The notes beneath the pieces are model-generated. The model saw only the letters and a program-made list of their open reading frames with translations. It was not told the origin of the DNA and ran no database searches. From contig PTJY01000004.1 in the NCBI GenBank assembly GCA_002937505.1, positions 213,150 to 277,149 on the forward strand: a stretch of 64,000 bases of DNA. The letters are read 5' to 3'. Each line of letters starts with the position of its first letter. The stretch's first letter is position 1. Below, piece after piece: positions 39,556-49,279 of this stretch. The translations under genes were made by a program, and so were the position numbers. The stretch is from Alphaproteobacteria bacterium MarineAlpha12_Bin1 (GTDB lineage Bacteria > Pseudomonadota > Alphaproteobacteria > UBA6615).

Positions 39556-40686
39556 TTAACTATCAATGGAATAGTTTATGAAAGAGTTTGAACAGGGAGG
39601 ACCGTTTGCTACAGACATTCTTCGTTGATTTAGATCAATTACAAATGCCGCATTAGTCATTGTTTGTTTTGCTTGAGGTAAAGTTTCGTCTGGGTGTCTA
39701 CATATAGCGTTAGGTAACCCAAAATGGTCGGCTAAAGCCTGTTTACATAAATGCTCATCCAGATTTCCTTTATTTTTCATCAATAAGCGTTTTAGTCTGT
39801 TTCCACGATATAAAGTACTGGTGGATATACGCTCCATTAATGATGGTCCGTGTCTAGTGTCTGTGAAGTGATTAGAGTGGGTAATTATTCCTTCTTCAGG
39901 GAAATGATATGAAGCCTCATTTGGGCTGGTTTCTATATTAATTATTTCGCCATCAGCATGTCCTATTACGAAATTTGCAGAGCACACTCGCTTAGTTTCA
40001 ATAACTGGTCGTAGGGCTTGATCAAAACTATCAGAGTCTAATATTTCTCTACACCTCACATGAAATGGCTTTTCGTATTGATTTGCACCATCGTGATTTG
40101 ACACAAGTCCATTTTCAACTAAACCAATTCCGTGCTCATTAACTCCCATTTTGCCGCCAAGAATTCCCGCTTCAGTGAAGAAAATTATATTTGTCCCTTT
40201 GGAGCGATTTATCCTTATGAGTACGCAATTATTATGAATGCCTGCTAACCAATCCCAATTCTGCCCCAAAATAGTGTGATTATTGGAGGTGACTTCTGGT
40301 AGTAATCCAAAAGTAGAACAGCCATCAGTATTATCTACTTTGGATGCATCAAAGTCATTGTTAGCTTCTTTGCCGAATAAGCCAAATGTGATCTCGTATC
40401 TTGCATTCAACATTGCTATATCTTTTATTGGAATGTTTGAGCCCTCAGCAACACCGCTCATTTCTACAAAATACTCTTCATTTTGTCTTTTTATAGCTTC
40501 TATCCAGTTTTCTGACTCGTCCCTAGCGGTATTTTCATTCAATCCACCTGCTTTAAATCGGTTAAGATAGGTTTTAACATTATTATTTATCATGGAGGAT
40601 AATTCGCGACCATGAATAAGGCCTCTTTCAAAGGGATCTTCACCAAGGTTCAATACAGGCAGGTCATATTTGGCTGATTTATTCAT
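39556..40686 (-). CDS. C45 family autoproteolytic acyltransferase/hydrolase
   Basis: A 376-residue Ntn-hydrolase related to isopenicillin N acyltransferase (peptidase family C45). The probable nucleophile, exposed by self-cleavage, is Cys123 in TDGCSTFGLLP, followed by ILGQNWDWL and the EAGILGGKMGVNEHGIGLVEN segment typical of the family. The reaction is amide acyl transfer or hydrolysis, substrate unknown. Lies between the PEP mutase-like and Gfo/Idh genes on the same strand with short gaps. Confidence 0.88.
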   Translation of the reverse strand: MNKSAKYDLPVLNLGEDPFERGLIHGRELSSMINNNVKTYLNRFKAGGLNENTARDESENWIEAIKRQNEEYFVEMSGVAEGSNIPIKDIAMLNARYEITFGLFGKEANNDFDASKVDNTDGCSTFGLLPEVTSNNHTILGQNWDWLAGIHNNCVLIRINRSKGTNIIFFTEAGILGGKMGVNEHGIGLVENGLVSNHDGANQYEKPFHVRCREILDSDSFDQALRPVIETKRVCSANFVIGHADGEIINIETSPNEASYHFPEEGIITHSNHFTDTRHGPSLMERISTSTLYRGNRLKRLLMKNKGNLDEHLCKQALADHFGLPNAICRHPDETLPQAKQTMTNAAFVIDLNQRRMSVANGPPCSNSFINYSIDS

Positions 40687-40731
40687 TTTTACCTATGACT
40701 AAACATAAAATTAACGGTAATTTATATATTG

Positions 40732-41892
40732 TTAAATTTTTTTAATATTTATCCAAACCTTTTCTTTGGAGCTTTTAATACAACTCTCTGCTAGCTGTAT
40801 ATCTTTTATTCCTTCTTTCAGGCTTGAACGGAGAGGTTTATTAGCTATTACGTGAGATAAAAAGTGTTCCCAGCCTACTCTATAAGGATTTTTAAATGGG
40901 TCATGGTCGTCAACTGATTTCCACTCACTAGCATAATCCTTAAAGGTCTTCCCTTTATTGGGCTCATGGCCAATATCAAATCCTTTTATTATCGGTGTTT
41001 CATAATTATCTTGAACCCAACAATCTCTTAGTCCGCAAATAGCGGATCCCTTTGTTCCATCAACATATAAACAAACTAAATCGTCCCTGCGCACCCTTGT
41101 TGCCCAGGAACTAAAAATTGAACCAGAGACTCCATTTTCGAGTTCAAGCAAAGTATGGGTCGTATCCTCTACATCGACGGAAAATTTATGTCCATTTTCA
41201 TCAATGCGTTCTGGTTGAGCGATCCAGGAGGTGCTAACAACTTTACTGATTTTTCCTAAAATATTTTCAATCACATAACGCCAGTGCGTATGCATGTCTA
41301 AAAATAAACCACCACCAGTTTCTTTTTTATAGTTCCAGCTTGGGCGTTGGGAGGGAACCTCATTTCCATTGAAAACCCACCATCCAAATTCGAGTCTAAA
41401 ACATACAATTTCACCAATAGTCTTATCATTAATTATGTTTGTAAGTTTTTGGAAACCCGGTAAATATAGCTTGTCCTCAACGGCTCCATGTTTCAAGTTA
41501 AAGTTTTCGACCCTTTTTAATAGGTGAAGTCCTTCAGAAACACTCGGGGCTATGGGCTTTTCTGTATAGATATGCTTTTCTGCCGTAATTGCTTTGTTTA
41601 GGGTCTCTAACCTCTGGTGTGTAGCAGCTGCCTCGAAAAATATACTAAAATCTTTATCGGATAGTGCTGAATCTAGGTTTGTTGTCCATTCTCTTATGTT
41701 GTTTTCCTTAGCAATTTTTTTCAGTTGCGTTTTATTTCTCCCAACTAGGAGAAGTCGAGGAATAATAGTCTCACTATTTATATGAAGCCCTCCCTCAGAA
41801 ATTATAGGAATTAAAGCGTTGTGAATATGCTGTGTGGAGCATATTCTTCCCGTGGCCCCATGCATAATAATTCCAATTTTTTTCATGGACAT
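40732..41892 (-). CDS. Gfo/Idh/MocA family oxidoreductase
   Basis: A 386-residue NAD(P)-dependent oxidoreductase with an N-terminal Rossmann domain (IGIIMHGATGRICSTQH) and the EKP motif in IYTEKPIAPSVSEGLHLL, which carries the key Lys. A catalytic-type His/Asp region is at FLDMHTHWRYVIENILG. The family acts on sugars or related polyols. AAGGAAA precedes the ATG at 41892. Part of a minus-strand set with the C45 and PEP-mutase-like genes, divergent from the deacetylase. Confidence 0.88.
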   Translation of the reverse strand: MSMKKIGIIMHGATGRICSTQHIHNALIPIISEGGLHINSETIIPRLLLVGRNKTQLKKIAKENNIREWTTNLDSALSDKDFSIFFEAAATHQRLETLNKAITAEKHIYTEKPIAPSVSEGLHLLKRVENFNLKHGAVEDKLYLPGFQKLTNIINDKTIGEIVCFRLEFGWWVFNGNEVPSQRPSWNYKKETGGGLFLDMHTHWRYVIENILGKISKVVSTSWIAQPERIDENGHKFSVDVEDTTHTLLELENGVSGSIFSSWATRVRRDDLVCLYVDGTKGSAICGLRDCWVQDNYETPIIKGFDIGHEPNKGKTFKDYASEWKSVDDHDPFKNPYRVGWEHFLSHVIANKPLRSSLKEGIKDIQLAESCIKSSKEKVWINIKKI

Positions 41893-41989
41893 ACTAGGTT
41901 TCCTTTGCTCGGTGATTTATTAAGCTAGAATTCAGTTTATTAATAGTTGATTAATGGTTTTTATAAAATAACATATCAGGAAAAAATCT

Positions 41990-42829
41990 ATGTCACGTCA
42001 TATTGTATGTCTTACTTTTGATTTTGATACCCAATCAGGCTTTATTTCTAGAGGCATGACTACACCAACACCAATGTCTAGAGGAGAATTCGGACATAGA
42101 GTTGCCTCAGATAGGATTATTAAAACACTCAAAGATCGAGAAATACTGTCTACTTGGTTTGTCCCAGGATTTACTATTGAAAGTCATACGAATTCCTGTG
42201 AATCAATTATTAGAGAAGGACACGAGATAGCCCATCATAGTTGGGCTCATATCCCACCAGCTAACCAGTCACGTGAGGAAGAGGAGGAAGACTTAATACG
42301 AGCTAATGAAGCAATAAAAAAGTTAACCGGGTATAAAGCCCGTGGGTATAGATCACCATCTTGGGATTTAAGTGAAAATACTGTTGATTTATTAAATAAT
42401 CACAACTTTTTGTATGATAGTAGTTTAATGGGCGCTGATTATATTCCTTATCGAACTCGCGTTGGAGATAAGTTTTCGTTAGGTAATATATATGAATATG
42501 GTACAGAAACTAACTTATTAGAAATTCCTATTAGTTGGTCATTGGACGACCACCCTCATTTTGAGTTTTTTAGAACATCAGAGTTTTTAATGCCTGGTTT
42601 GAATTCAGCACGTACTGTCATGGATAGCTGGTACGATGAATTTATCTATATGAAAAAGAGCGTTGATTGGGGTGTTTTAACCTACACAATGCACCCATAT
42701 GTTATAGGTCGAGGTTTTAGAATGCTTGCTCTTGAAGACTTAATTGATCGCTTAATCAAAGAAGATGCAATCTTTATGACAATGGAAAGTGCTGCTGGTG
42801 AAGCTATATCACATCTAGGATTTAATTAG
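41990..42829 (+). CDS. Polysaccharide deacetylase family protein
   Basis: A 279-residue NodB-fold protein. Motif 1 reads LTFDFDTQSG, motif 2 is GHEIAHHSWAHI (the metal His pair H-x3-H) and motif 3 lies in ARGYRSPSWDLS. It has no signal peptide, so a cytoplasmic enzyme of the PuuE/peptidoglycan deacetylase-like subgroup, which acts on small C-N bonded substrates as well as on sugars, is plausible. AGGAAAAAA precedes the ATG. Its end overlaps the amidase gene by four bases, in convergent orientation. Confidence 0.88.
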   Translation: MSRHIVCLTFDFDTQSGFISRGMTTPTPMSRGEFGHRVASDRIIKTLKDREILSTWFVPGFTIESHTNSCESIIREGHEIAHHSWAHIPPANQSREEEEEDLIRANEAIKKLTGYKARGYRSPSWDLSENTVDLLNNHNFLYDSSLMGADYIPYRTRVGDKFSLGNIYEYGTETNLLEIPISWSLDDHPHFEFFRTSEFLMPGLNSARTVMDSWYDEFIYMKKSVDWGVLTYTMHPYVIGRGFRMLALEDLIDRLIKEDAIFMTMESAAGEAISHLGFN

Positions 42830-44238
42830 TTAAAAATAGGAGGAGACCCTATACGATCTTTGGAAGTGCCAATGCTTCGTTCAAATGCTAATGCAATAGC
42901 AAGTGCCTGTTCTTCCTTGCCACCTAGGCAAATTATTTGTAGCCCAACAGGCATGTTTTGCCTATCTAGTGATACGGGAATTGTTATTGCGCAAAGTTTC
43001 ATCAAACTTACCGGATTAGTGTTCCGTACGCAAAAAAAGTTTGCAGCCAAATGTTTTTGAGGGTCTTCAACTTCTTTCATCCTTGGAGGCGACATTGGTA
43101 ATGTCGGTCCCACTATCGCGTGGAATCCCTCTAATGAAGCAGCTGCTTCTGCAGATATACTGTTCATAAGATTAAGCCTTCTTATATGTTCACTAGCGGG
43201 GAAATTCTCTGACTCTTTTATTCGTATTGCTACAGTTGGGTCTAAATCACTTATGAAGTCAGACATTTCGTTATTCATAAAGCTAGCGAATTCACCAATA
43301 TGTAGCCCCCCATTTGCAAAGACATCAGTTACAGTATCAAGGTGGGGAATTTTTATTGATGACTGCCTCAATCCTTTTTTGGATAGCTCATCTAGAGCTT
43401 CTTTCACTCCTTCTGCAATACCGGGGTCACAATCTTCGAAAAACCAGTCACAGATACCCACATGAAAATCATGTAAAGACGCAGCATTAATTCGGGTTGT
43501 AAAATCAAACGGATCTTCCATTATATGGGGATCGATTGAAGCAAACGTGAGTGCTAAGTCGTCAGCATTTCGGGTTAATGGCCCAGCTGTATCTAAGGGA
43601 GGGCTCAGCGGTACAATACCGTCTGACGACCATCGGTTAACTGTTGGCCGCATGCCAACGTTACCTGTCATTGATGCTGGGATTCTGACTGAACCTGCGG
43701 TGTCGCTGCCAATTGCTAGGAGCGCGGATCTTTCTCCCAGGCTGACACCAGCACCTGAGCTTGAGCCACCTGGAGATCTGTGATGACTTATGTCCCAGGG
43801 ATTATGTGGTGCCCCCCAATGTTGATTAAATCCCATGCCACCAAAAGCAAATTGAACTGTATGGCTTTTTCCAGCTACTAGTCCTAGTTGACGACGAATA
43901 GATCGTATTACAGGTCCTTCTCGTTCCCACTTTTTTGGAAGAGGGCGTGGGCATCCTGCATATATAGGGTAGCCTTTTACACCAAATAGATCTTTTATTG
44001 AAATAGGAATTCCCTGTAATGCACCTAGGTCAACACCAATATCAAAAACGGCATCAACGGCTTGAGCTTGCTTGAATAAGCTAGTCTTGTCCCATGTTTT
44101 ATAAGCATTTAAGTCTTTACCAATAAGTTCATGATTAGAAATTGACCATTGAGCCAACTCACTTGAGGTGAGGGCGCCATTTCTTAGACTAAAACATAGT
44201 GTTCTTAAGGTTGAATTATCAATGTCAATTTTTTTCAT
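42826..44238 (-). CDS. Amidase (amidase signature family)
   Basis: A 470-residue amidase with the Ser-cisSer-Lys triad: Lys82 in PISIKDLFGVKG, the glycine-serine motif SPGGSSSGAGVSLGE, and Ser183 in GSDTAGSVRIPAS. It hydrolyses a carboxamide to acid and ammonia. Substrate specificity cannot be read. Adjacent to an SDR gene on the same strand (18 bases upstream) and convergent with the deacetylase. Confidence 0.93.
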   Translation of the reverse strand: MKKIDIDNSTLRTLCFSLRNGALTSSELAQWSISNHELIGKDLNAYKTWDKTSLFKQAQAVDAVFDIGVDLGALQGIPISIKDLFGVKGYPIYAGCPRPLPKKWEREGPVIRSIRRQLGLVAGKSHTVQFAFGGMGFNQHWGAPHNPWDISHHRSPGGSSSGAGVSLGERSALLAIGSDTAGSVRIPASMTGNVGMRPTVNRWSSDGIVPLSPPLDTAGPLTRNADDLALTFASIDPHIMEDPFDFTTRINAASLHDFHVGICDWFFEDCDPGIAEGVKEALDELSKKGLRQSSIKIPHLDTVTDVFANGGLHIGEFASFMNNEMSDFISDLDPTVAIRIKESENFPASEHIRRLNLMNSISAEAAASLEGFHAIVGPTLPMSPPRMKEVEDPQKHLAANFFCVRNTNPVSLMKLCAITIPVSLDRQNMPVGLQIICLGGKEEQALAIALAFERSIGTSKDRIGSPPIFN

Positions 44239-44256
44239 AATTAATTACCTTACTTA

Positions 44257-45012
44257 TTAGCTAAATGTTAAGCCTCCATTAACATCAAGGCACTGTCCAG
44301 TTATATATGAAGCCTCATTTGACGCTAAAAAACAAACAGCATTTGCAATGTCTTCAGGTTGACCAACTCGACCAAGGGGAATTATCTCATTTAAATTACC
44401 CTCTCTATCAGGAAGCCAATCCGAAGTCATGGGGCTATGTGTTGGTCCGGGTGCAATAGCGTTTACAGTAATGCCATGAATGCCTAATGATTTAGCCAAA
44501 GATCTAGTGAGTCCGATAACACCTGCTTTTGAGGATGTGTAAGGAACGCCACCACCTCCAGCTACTCCTCCATGTCTCCAGGCTGAAGAAGAAATATTTA
44601 TAATCCGGCCTTGATTTTGTTTAATCATTTGTTTTGCAGCAGATCGTGCACAAAAATATTCTCCAGTGAGATTAATATTTATTACGTTATGCCATTCTTC
44701 GATATCGCTTTCGAGCCAATTTTTAGACTTTGGTGAAAGTCCTGCATTGTTAACAAGAATATCAAGCCTGCCCAGTGTTGATATAGTCTTATCAATCGTT
44801 TGTTGAACCTGTTCGTAATCTGATACGTCAAGCTGCGTTGTTGAAAAATTTTCATACTCTGGTTTGAACTCACTATTTAATTCATTGAGCATTTTAGCAT
44901 TAACGTCCGCTGCTATTACGATAGCTCCCTCCTTAAGGAAACGTTCTGTAGTGGCTCTTCCTATGCCACCGGAGGCGCCCGTTATAAAAGCAACTTGATC
45001 TATCAATTTCAT
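44257..45012 (-). CDS. Short-chain dehydrogenase/reductase
   Basis: A 251-residue classical SDR. NAD(P) motif FITGASGGIGRATTERF at the N terminus, NNAGLSP, and the catalytic Ser...Tyr-x3-Lys in NISSSAWRHGGVAGGGGVPY with YTSSK. It probably reduces or oxidises a 3-oxoacyl or polyol-like substrate. ATG at 45012 has GGAG six bases upstream and is preferred over ATG at 45015. Cotranscribed with the amidase downstream. Confidence 0.93.
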   Translation of the reverse strand: MKLIDQVAFITGASGGIGRATTERFLKEGAIVIAADVNAKMLNELNSEFKPEYENFSTTQLDVSDYEQVQQTIDKTISTLGRLDILVNNAGLSPKSKNWLESDIEEWHNVININLTGEYFCARSAAKQMIKQNQGRIINISSSAWRHGGVAGGGGVPYTSSKAGVIGLTRSLAKSLGIHGITVNAIAPGPTHSPMTSDWLPDREGNLNEIIPLGRVGQPEDIANAVCFLASNEASYITGQCLDVNGGLTFS

Positions 45013-45116
45013 CATTTACTCCTTATCGAATGCTATTTTTCTTTTTGTCTACACTTAACTTGGTTTGTATTAGTGTACTAGAGTTTTAAAACAATAAATC
45101 AAAGTGGAGATATGAT

Positions 45117-45470
45117 ATGTCTAGTTTTCATAATATTGATAACATCCCAGACCATAATGAGGAGATAGGGACACTAAAAATACTTTCCGGCAGTCAATCA
45201 ATGGTTCTTTGGGGCAAAATTGATGCAGGAAGTCATGTTCCTAATCACAGTCATCCAAACGAGCAAATAACTTGGTTAGTTAAAGGAAGTTTAGATTATA
45301 AGTTATCAACAGGAGAGGAACGAAGGTGCGAGGAGGGCACTGTTATAGTGATTCCAGGTGGTGTTGATCATGAAGTATGGTACAGAGAAGATTGTGAAAT
45401 AGTTGAATTCTTTTCTCCGCCTCGAAGTGATATGTTCCCTGTATCAACTGATAATCCTTATGGTGTTTAG
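45117..45470 (+). CDS. Cupin-domain protein
   Basis: A 117-residue single cupin with HVPNHSHPNEQITWLVKGSL in motif 1 (metal ligands His, His, Glu) and VIVIPGGVDHEVWY in motif 2. The full metal site suggests an isomerase, dioxygenase or sensor activity. GGAGA precedes the ATG. Its TAG overlaps the next gene's GTG by one base, so the two are coupled. Confidence 0.85.
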   Translation: MSSFHNIDNIPDHNEEIGTLKILSGSQSMVLWGKIDAGSHVPNHSHPNEQITWLVKGSLDYKLSTGEERRCEEGTVIVIPGGVDHEVWYREDCEIVEFFSPPRSDMFPVSTDNPYGV

Positions 45471-46363
45471 TGGTTTATAAGTTGGATAGAACTATAGGGA
45501 TAATCGGTCTAGGAAATGCTGGTTCAGCTCTTGCAAAAGCATTTAGCAAGAAGTGTTCTGTAATAGGTTATGACATAAATCCAGAAAGATATAATTCTGA
45601 GAGTCTTTCGACTATAAAATTAGTAAATTCCATAGATGAGTTGTTATTAAATGCTCAGATAGTTTTGCTCTCATTGCCTAATGAAAGAGCCTCTGTTGAG
45701 GTAGTAAATGATTTATTGCTATCAAGAAAATCCCCTGAACTTATTATTGAAACCAGTACAATTGGACCACATACAGCCAAAGAAATAGGCGGAAAATGTA
45801 AGAACGAAGGCGTTTCTTTTGTAGATGCAGCAATTGGAAGTGGTGTAAAGGCGATGTCTTTGGGAAAGGCTGTGTTTTTGGTTGGAGGTAATGATCAAGA
45901 CTTCTTTTTTGCGCAGTCAATTTTAGAGCATGTCGCTGAGGCCATTCATCATATAGGAGAAACAGGCAGTGGTAGTGGGCTTAAAATCATAAATAATGCA
46001 GTAGTTCACTCAATCTTAGTTGTTTTAATAGAGGCCATTACGATGGCTCGAAAGCTACAGATCCCTATACCTACATTGGTTGATCTCCTAAAAGGAGACG
46101 ATGGTATTACCCGACCATTATTACATAGAATTGAGGAACGAATTCTGGAAGGAGATTATACAGGGGGTATGTCTGTTACAAATGCAAGAAAGGATTCTAT
46201 GCTAGTGTTAGAAACGGCTTATGAGTATGGCGTTCCGTTATTTGCAATTTCTGGTTCTCATATACCCTATGATATAGCGAAAGATCAGGGTCTAGGTGAA
46301 AAGGACTATGCAAGCTTAGCTACATTGTGGGAGAGTTGGGCTAATGTAGACTTATCTAATTAA
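45470..46363 (+). CDS. NAD(P)-dependent beta-hydroxyacid dehydrogenase family protein
   Basis: A 297-residue protein of the 3-hydroxyisobutyrate dehydrogenase/tartronate semialdehyde reductase superfamily. Rossmann motif IGIIGLGNAGSALAKAF, substrate region VDAAIGSGVKAMSLG, and catalytic Lys in GSGSGLKIINNAVVHS. The DAPVSGG of true HIBADH is changed to DAAIGSG, so a different hydroxyacid is probable. GTG start at 45470 overlaps the cupin stop. Confidence 0.9.
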   Translation: MVYKLDRTIGIIGLGNAGSALAKAFSKKCSVIGYDINPERYNSESLSTIKLVNSIDELLLNAQIVLLSLPNERASVEVVNDLLLSRKSPELIIETSTIGPHTAKEIGGKCKNEGVSFVDAAIGSGVKAMSLGKAVFLVGGNDQDFFFAQSILEHVAEAIHHIGETGSGSGLKIINNAVVHSILVVLIEAITMARKLQIPIPTLVDLLKGDDGITRPLLHRIEERILEGDYTGGMSVTNARKDSMLVLETAYEYGVPLFAISGSHIPYDIAKDQGLGEKDYASLATLWESWANVDLSN

Positions 46364-46398
46364 TAAGGCTGTATAAGTAATTGTTAGAAAACACTAAA

Positions 46399-47184
46399 TT
46401 ATAGAGAAATAAAACTAATTATTTCTTTTGCAACGATTTCAGGTTGATCCAGTTCTGCAAGATGCCCTGCTTTATTTATTTCCTTTGTTGTTGTCTCGCC
46501 ACTAATATTATTCGAAAATGTTTTCATATATGATTTAGGAATTACCTTGTCATTAACGCCGCGCAAAAGTAGCACAGGACAACATACGCGACATAATCTT
46601 TTTTCTAAACCGGTATTACCCAGAGGCCAGAAAATACGTGCACTGGCTTCTAGCGCGCGAGATTGTTCAATTGGCCATTCGACAGATTTTTTTCCATTCG
46701 GTTCGGATTTTAAGTTATCCCAAAGTTCTGGGTTATCACACATCAACTCTGAAACTTCATGTGCTCTTTGTGCCCATGGATCAGCCATTGGTTCATTATC
46801 AGCGTAGATGCCCCATGGTGATATTAAACATAATTTTTTAATTAGGCTTGGCCACAATGCGGCTATATCAGCACATAATGAGGCTCCAGGTCCTGAGCCA
46901 ACAATTGTAGTACTATCTAACAATTTTGACTCTTGAAGAAGATCATGTATGGCCAATAACCATTCTAGGTGATTGTCATAATTGTTATGTCCTAGTCCTC
47001 CTGGAAAACCAGGAATTGAAGGAACGACAACCTCATAATCTTCTGCCAGTACGTCTAGGAATGGTATCCATTTGGGGAGACCACCAAATCCAGGAAGGAA
47101 ACCAATACGATTCCCTTTGCCTTTACTCCAAACTCGACATTTATAACCCGAAACTTCTATGTAATTTTCGATCGGTTCAGTCAT
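46399..47184 (-). CDS. Alpha/beta-hydrolase-fold protein without a canonical nucleophile
   Basis: A 261-residue alpha/beta-hydrolase fold: LPGFGGLPKW near the oxyanion loop, acid residue in LLRGVNDKVIP and His in NKAGHLAELDQPE. At the nucleophile elbow, where G-x-S-x-G is expected, it reads IVGSGPGASL, so the nucleophile position is Gly (codon GGA). It may be a non-hydrolytic member or use another residue. Same strand as the luciferase-like gene that follows upstream, 45 bases away. Confidence 0.8.
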   Translation of the reverse strand: MTEPIENYIEVSGYKCRVWSKGKGNRIGFLPGFGGLPKWIPFLDVLAEDYEVVVPSIPGFPGGLGHNNYDNHLEWLLAIHDLLQESKLLDSTTIVGSGPGASLCADIAALWPSLIKKLCLISPWGIYADNEPMADPWAQRAHEVSELMCDNPELWDNLKSEPNGKKSVEWPIEQSRALEASARIFWPLGNTGLEKRLCRVCCPVLLLRGVNDKVIPKSYMKTFSNNISGETTTKEINKAGHLAELDQPEIVAKEIISFISL

Positions 47185-47229
47185 GGCGCTACTTTGAGAA
47201 TAAATTTCTTTCTGTAATAAAATACTTGT

Positions 47230-48564
47230 TTATTCGGCAGCTAATATATTGTTGGTATCATTAATGTTTGCTCGTTCTGCCAGAGACATTGGTTTTGGCC
47301 ACCAATGATTCTCCCACTCTGACCAAACATCTGATAACAACGGTTTCACTTTTTCAGCATAGAGTTTAGTGTTATTGTTAGCTACCTCTTTGGTCATGTT
47401 GCCAAATTGAAGTAGTAACATCAGCTGTCCAAACCTTAATTCATGTATTATCTCTCTGAGTTGTTCTGCAACTTGATCCGGAGATCCTATTATAACGTAA
47501 CCGTTATCAACAATAGCATCAAACTCACGAGCATTTTTGGTGAACCCATCTTTTCTGATTTCGTTTATTGACTGAGCTTTTTGTATGCCGGGTAGAGCAC
47601 TAGTGTTTGACACTTCGTTTTCACTGTTATTGGCAGCTGCAGCTATTTGACTTTCAACACCAGCACGCTGAGTTGCTTCGGTTACATATCCGGGAGGATT
47701 TGCAAAGCGTGCACTAACCCTAAGGCACCTGTCATAAAAGTACTCCGCTGGCTCAGCATAAATTTCTTTGGCCTGTGCTTCGGATTCTGCAACTCCTACA
47801 AACTGTAGAAACCCAGCTCTATATGGGTTTCGGTCCTTACCGAGCCTATCCATTTCATCCCAAAAACCTTTCATTGTAGCTTTTGCAGCTTGAAACCCGT
47901 AATAAGACAGATAACAGTAGACATACTCCATCTCTGCACACCAACGCCAGGTTTCGACTGAGCCACCACCTGGAACCCATATCGGAGGGTGTGGTTTTTG
48001 GACAGGACGGGGCCAGATGTTTACATATCTTTGTTGGTTAAAACGCCCATTAAAGGAAAATGTTTCAGGATTAGTCCATGCTTGTTTAATAAAATCATGT
48101 GCTTCCGCATAGCGTTCACGGAGTTGAGAGGGATTTTGTCCATATGCGTAACACGTGTCCATTGGTGATCCGACTGGGAATCCTGCAATTAGACGTCCTC
48201 CAGAAATACAATCAAGCATCGCCATTTCTTCTGCCACCCGTGTGGGAGGGTTATACAAAGCAATAGAGTTTCCAAGAACGCATAGAGCTGTATTGGGGTT
48301 TGCTCTTCTCGCAAGAGATGCCAACATCAAATTAGGTGATGGCATTAGACCATAACCATTAGAATGATGCTCATTCACGCAAACTGCATCAAAACCAACA
48401 TCGGCGGCGAATTCCATCTCATCCAGATGATCATTGTACATGTGGTGTGCACGTTCGGGATCAAACAGCTTTGAGTCTATATCAACCCAGACTGATTCAT
48501 GTTTATCTCGAAAGTCGTCTGGTAGCTCAGTGTAAGGCATCAAATGAAACCAACAATGCTTCAT
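47230..48564 (-). CDS. Luciferase-like (LLM) flavin-dependent oxidoreductase
   Basis: A 444-residue protein of the bacterial luciferase-like family, with FDAVCVNEHHSNGYGLMPSP, GNSIALYNPPTRVAEEMAML and the GRLIAGFPVGSPMDT region in the first 150 residues. These are the typical LLM motifs. Such enzymes use reduced FMN and O2 for monooxygenation or desulfonation. AGAGGA precedes the ATG by seven bases. Transcribed divergently from the Rieske-amidohydrolase genes, and with the alpha/beta protein. Confidence 0.92.
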   Translation of the reverse strand: MKHCWFHLMPYTELPDDFRDKHESVWVDIDSKLFDPERAHHMYNDHLDEMEFAADVGFDAVCVNEHHSNGYGLMPSPNLMLASLARRANPNTALCVLGNSIALYNPPTRVAEEMAMLDCISGGRLIAGFPVGSPMDTCYAYGQNPSQLRERYAEAHDFIKQAWTNPETFSFNGRFNQQRYVNIWPRPVQKPHPPIWVPGGGSVETWRWCAEMEYVYCYLSYYGFQAAKATMKGFWDEMDRLGKDRNPYRAGFLQFVGVAESEAQAKEIYAEPAEYFYDRCLRVSARFANPPGYVTEATQRAGVESQIAAAANNSENEVSNTSALPGIQKAQSINEIRKDGFTKNAREFDAIVDNGYVIIGSPDQVAEQLREIIHELRFGQLMLLLQFGNMTKEVANNNTKLYAEKVKPLLSDVWSEWENHWWPKPMSLAERANINDTNNILAAE

Positions 48565-48910
48565 GATTGGATCCTCTTTTCAGAAATGGTCAAAAATAAC
48601 ATTAAAATCCGAGTTATAATTTTAGGACTATATTTTATTATTAAAATGTTTGTTGCCAATTAATAAATGAAGACTCTGAAGTAATTATTTCAATCATACA
48701 AATGGGATAAATAATATTCCAGTTTTATTACAATAAAATAAGTTTATTTCCTTATAAAAATTAATACCAGTAAATTATTCTATAGGGCTTAGAATTTTTT
48801 CTAATAAAGTATGAAAAACAAAATAATCATTAATTGTTCTAATGTATTGTAGACCAGCGTAATCTTGAAGTATTATTATCAATGCATAAGGGTTGAATGG
48901 AGGCTTTGAT
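48565..48910. other. AT-rich divergent promoter region
   Basis: About 345 bases separate the start of the LLM gene from the Rieske gene. The stretch is very AT-rich and presumably carries both promoters. I see no convincing gene, RNA or strong hairpin. A short imperfect palindrome around AAATAAGTTTATTT near 48735 is the only structure noticed. Confidence 0.5.
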
Positions 48911-49279
48911 TTGCGGGAAATTTTTGTAGCCAACACGGATGAAATTGAGGATCGTGAAAGGAAAGTCATTGTCGATGGTGACTTAGAGATTGGTGTTTTT
49001 CGTTTAGGTGAGGATTTTTTTGCTTGGGAAAATAATTGTCCTCATAGTGGTGGTCCTATTTGTCAGGGTCGAATTATGAATAGAGTTATAGAAAATCTCG
49101 ATGAAAATAAAAAAAGTCATGGTTTTCTTTATGTTGATGAAGATGTTCATATTATATGTCCTTGGCATGGTTTTGAATTCAACATTCGTACAGGTGTTCA
49201 CCCAGGTGACTCCCAAGCTAAATTAAATGGTTATGTTGTTGTGGTGAGGGATGGCGGTGTCTATGTCGAGATCGAATAG
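48911..49279 (+). CDS. Rieske [2Fe-2S] ferredoxin-like protein
   Basis: A 122-residue soluble Rieske protein. Cluster ligands are in CPHSGGPICQG (Cys-x-His) and CPWHGFEF (Cys-x2-His). A roughly 20-residue insertion lies between the two, longer than in minimal Rieske ferredoxins. I chose TTG at 48911, which has GGAGG seven bases upstream. A TTG at 48893 would add six residues. It probably passes electrons to an oxygenase, the LLM or CmcJ enzyme being candidates. Overlaps the next gene. Confidence 0.9.
   Translation: MREIFVANTDEIEDRERKVIVDGDLEIGVFRLGEDFFAWENNCPHSGGPICQGRIMNRVIENLDENKKSHGFLYVDEDVHIICPWHGFEFNIRTGVHPGDSQAKLNGYVVVVRDGGVYVEIE

Noticed and set aside
46926..47264. Plus-strand 112-residue reading frame over the alpha/beta-hydrolase gene
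   Set aside because: It lies antisense to the alpha/beta gene and the LLM gene end, has no recognisable features, and both opposite genes are well supported.
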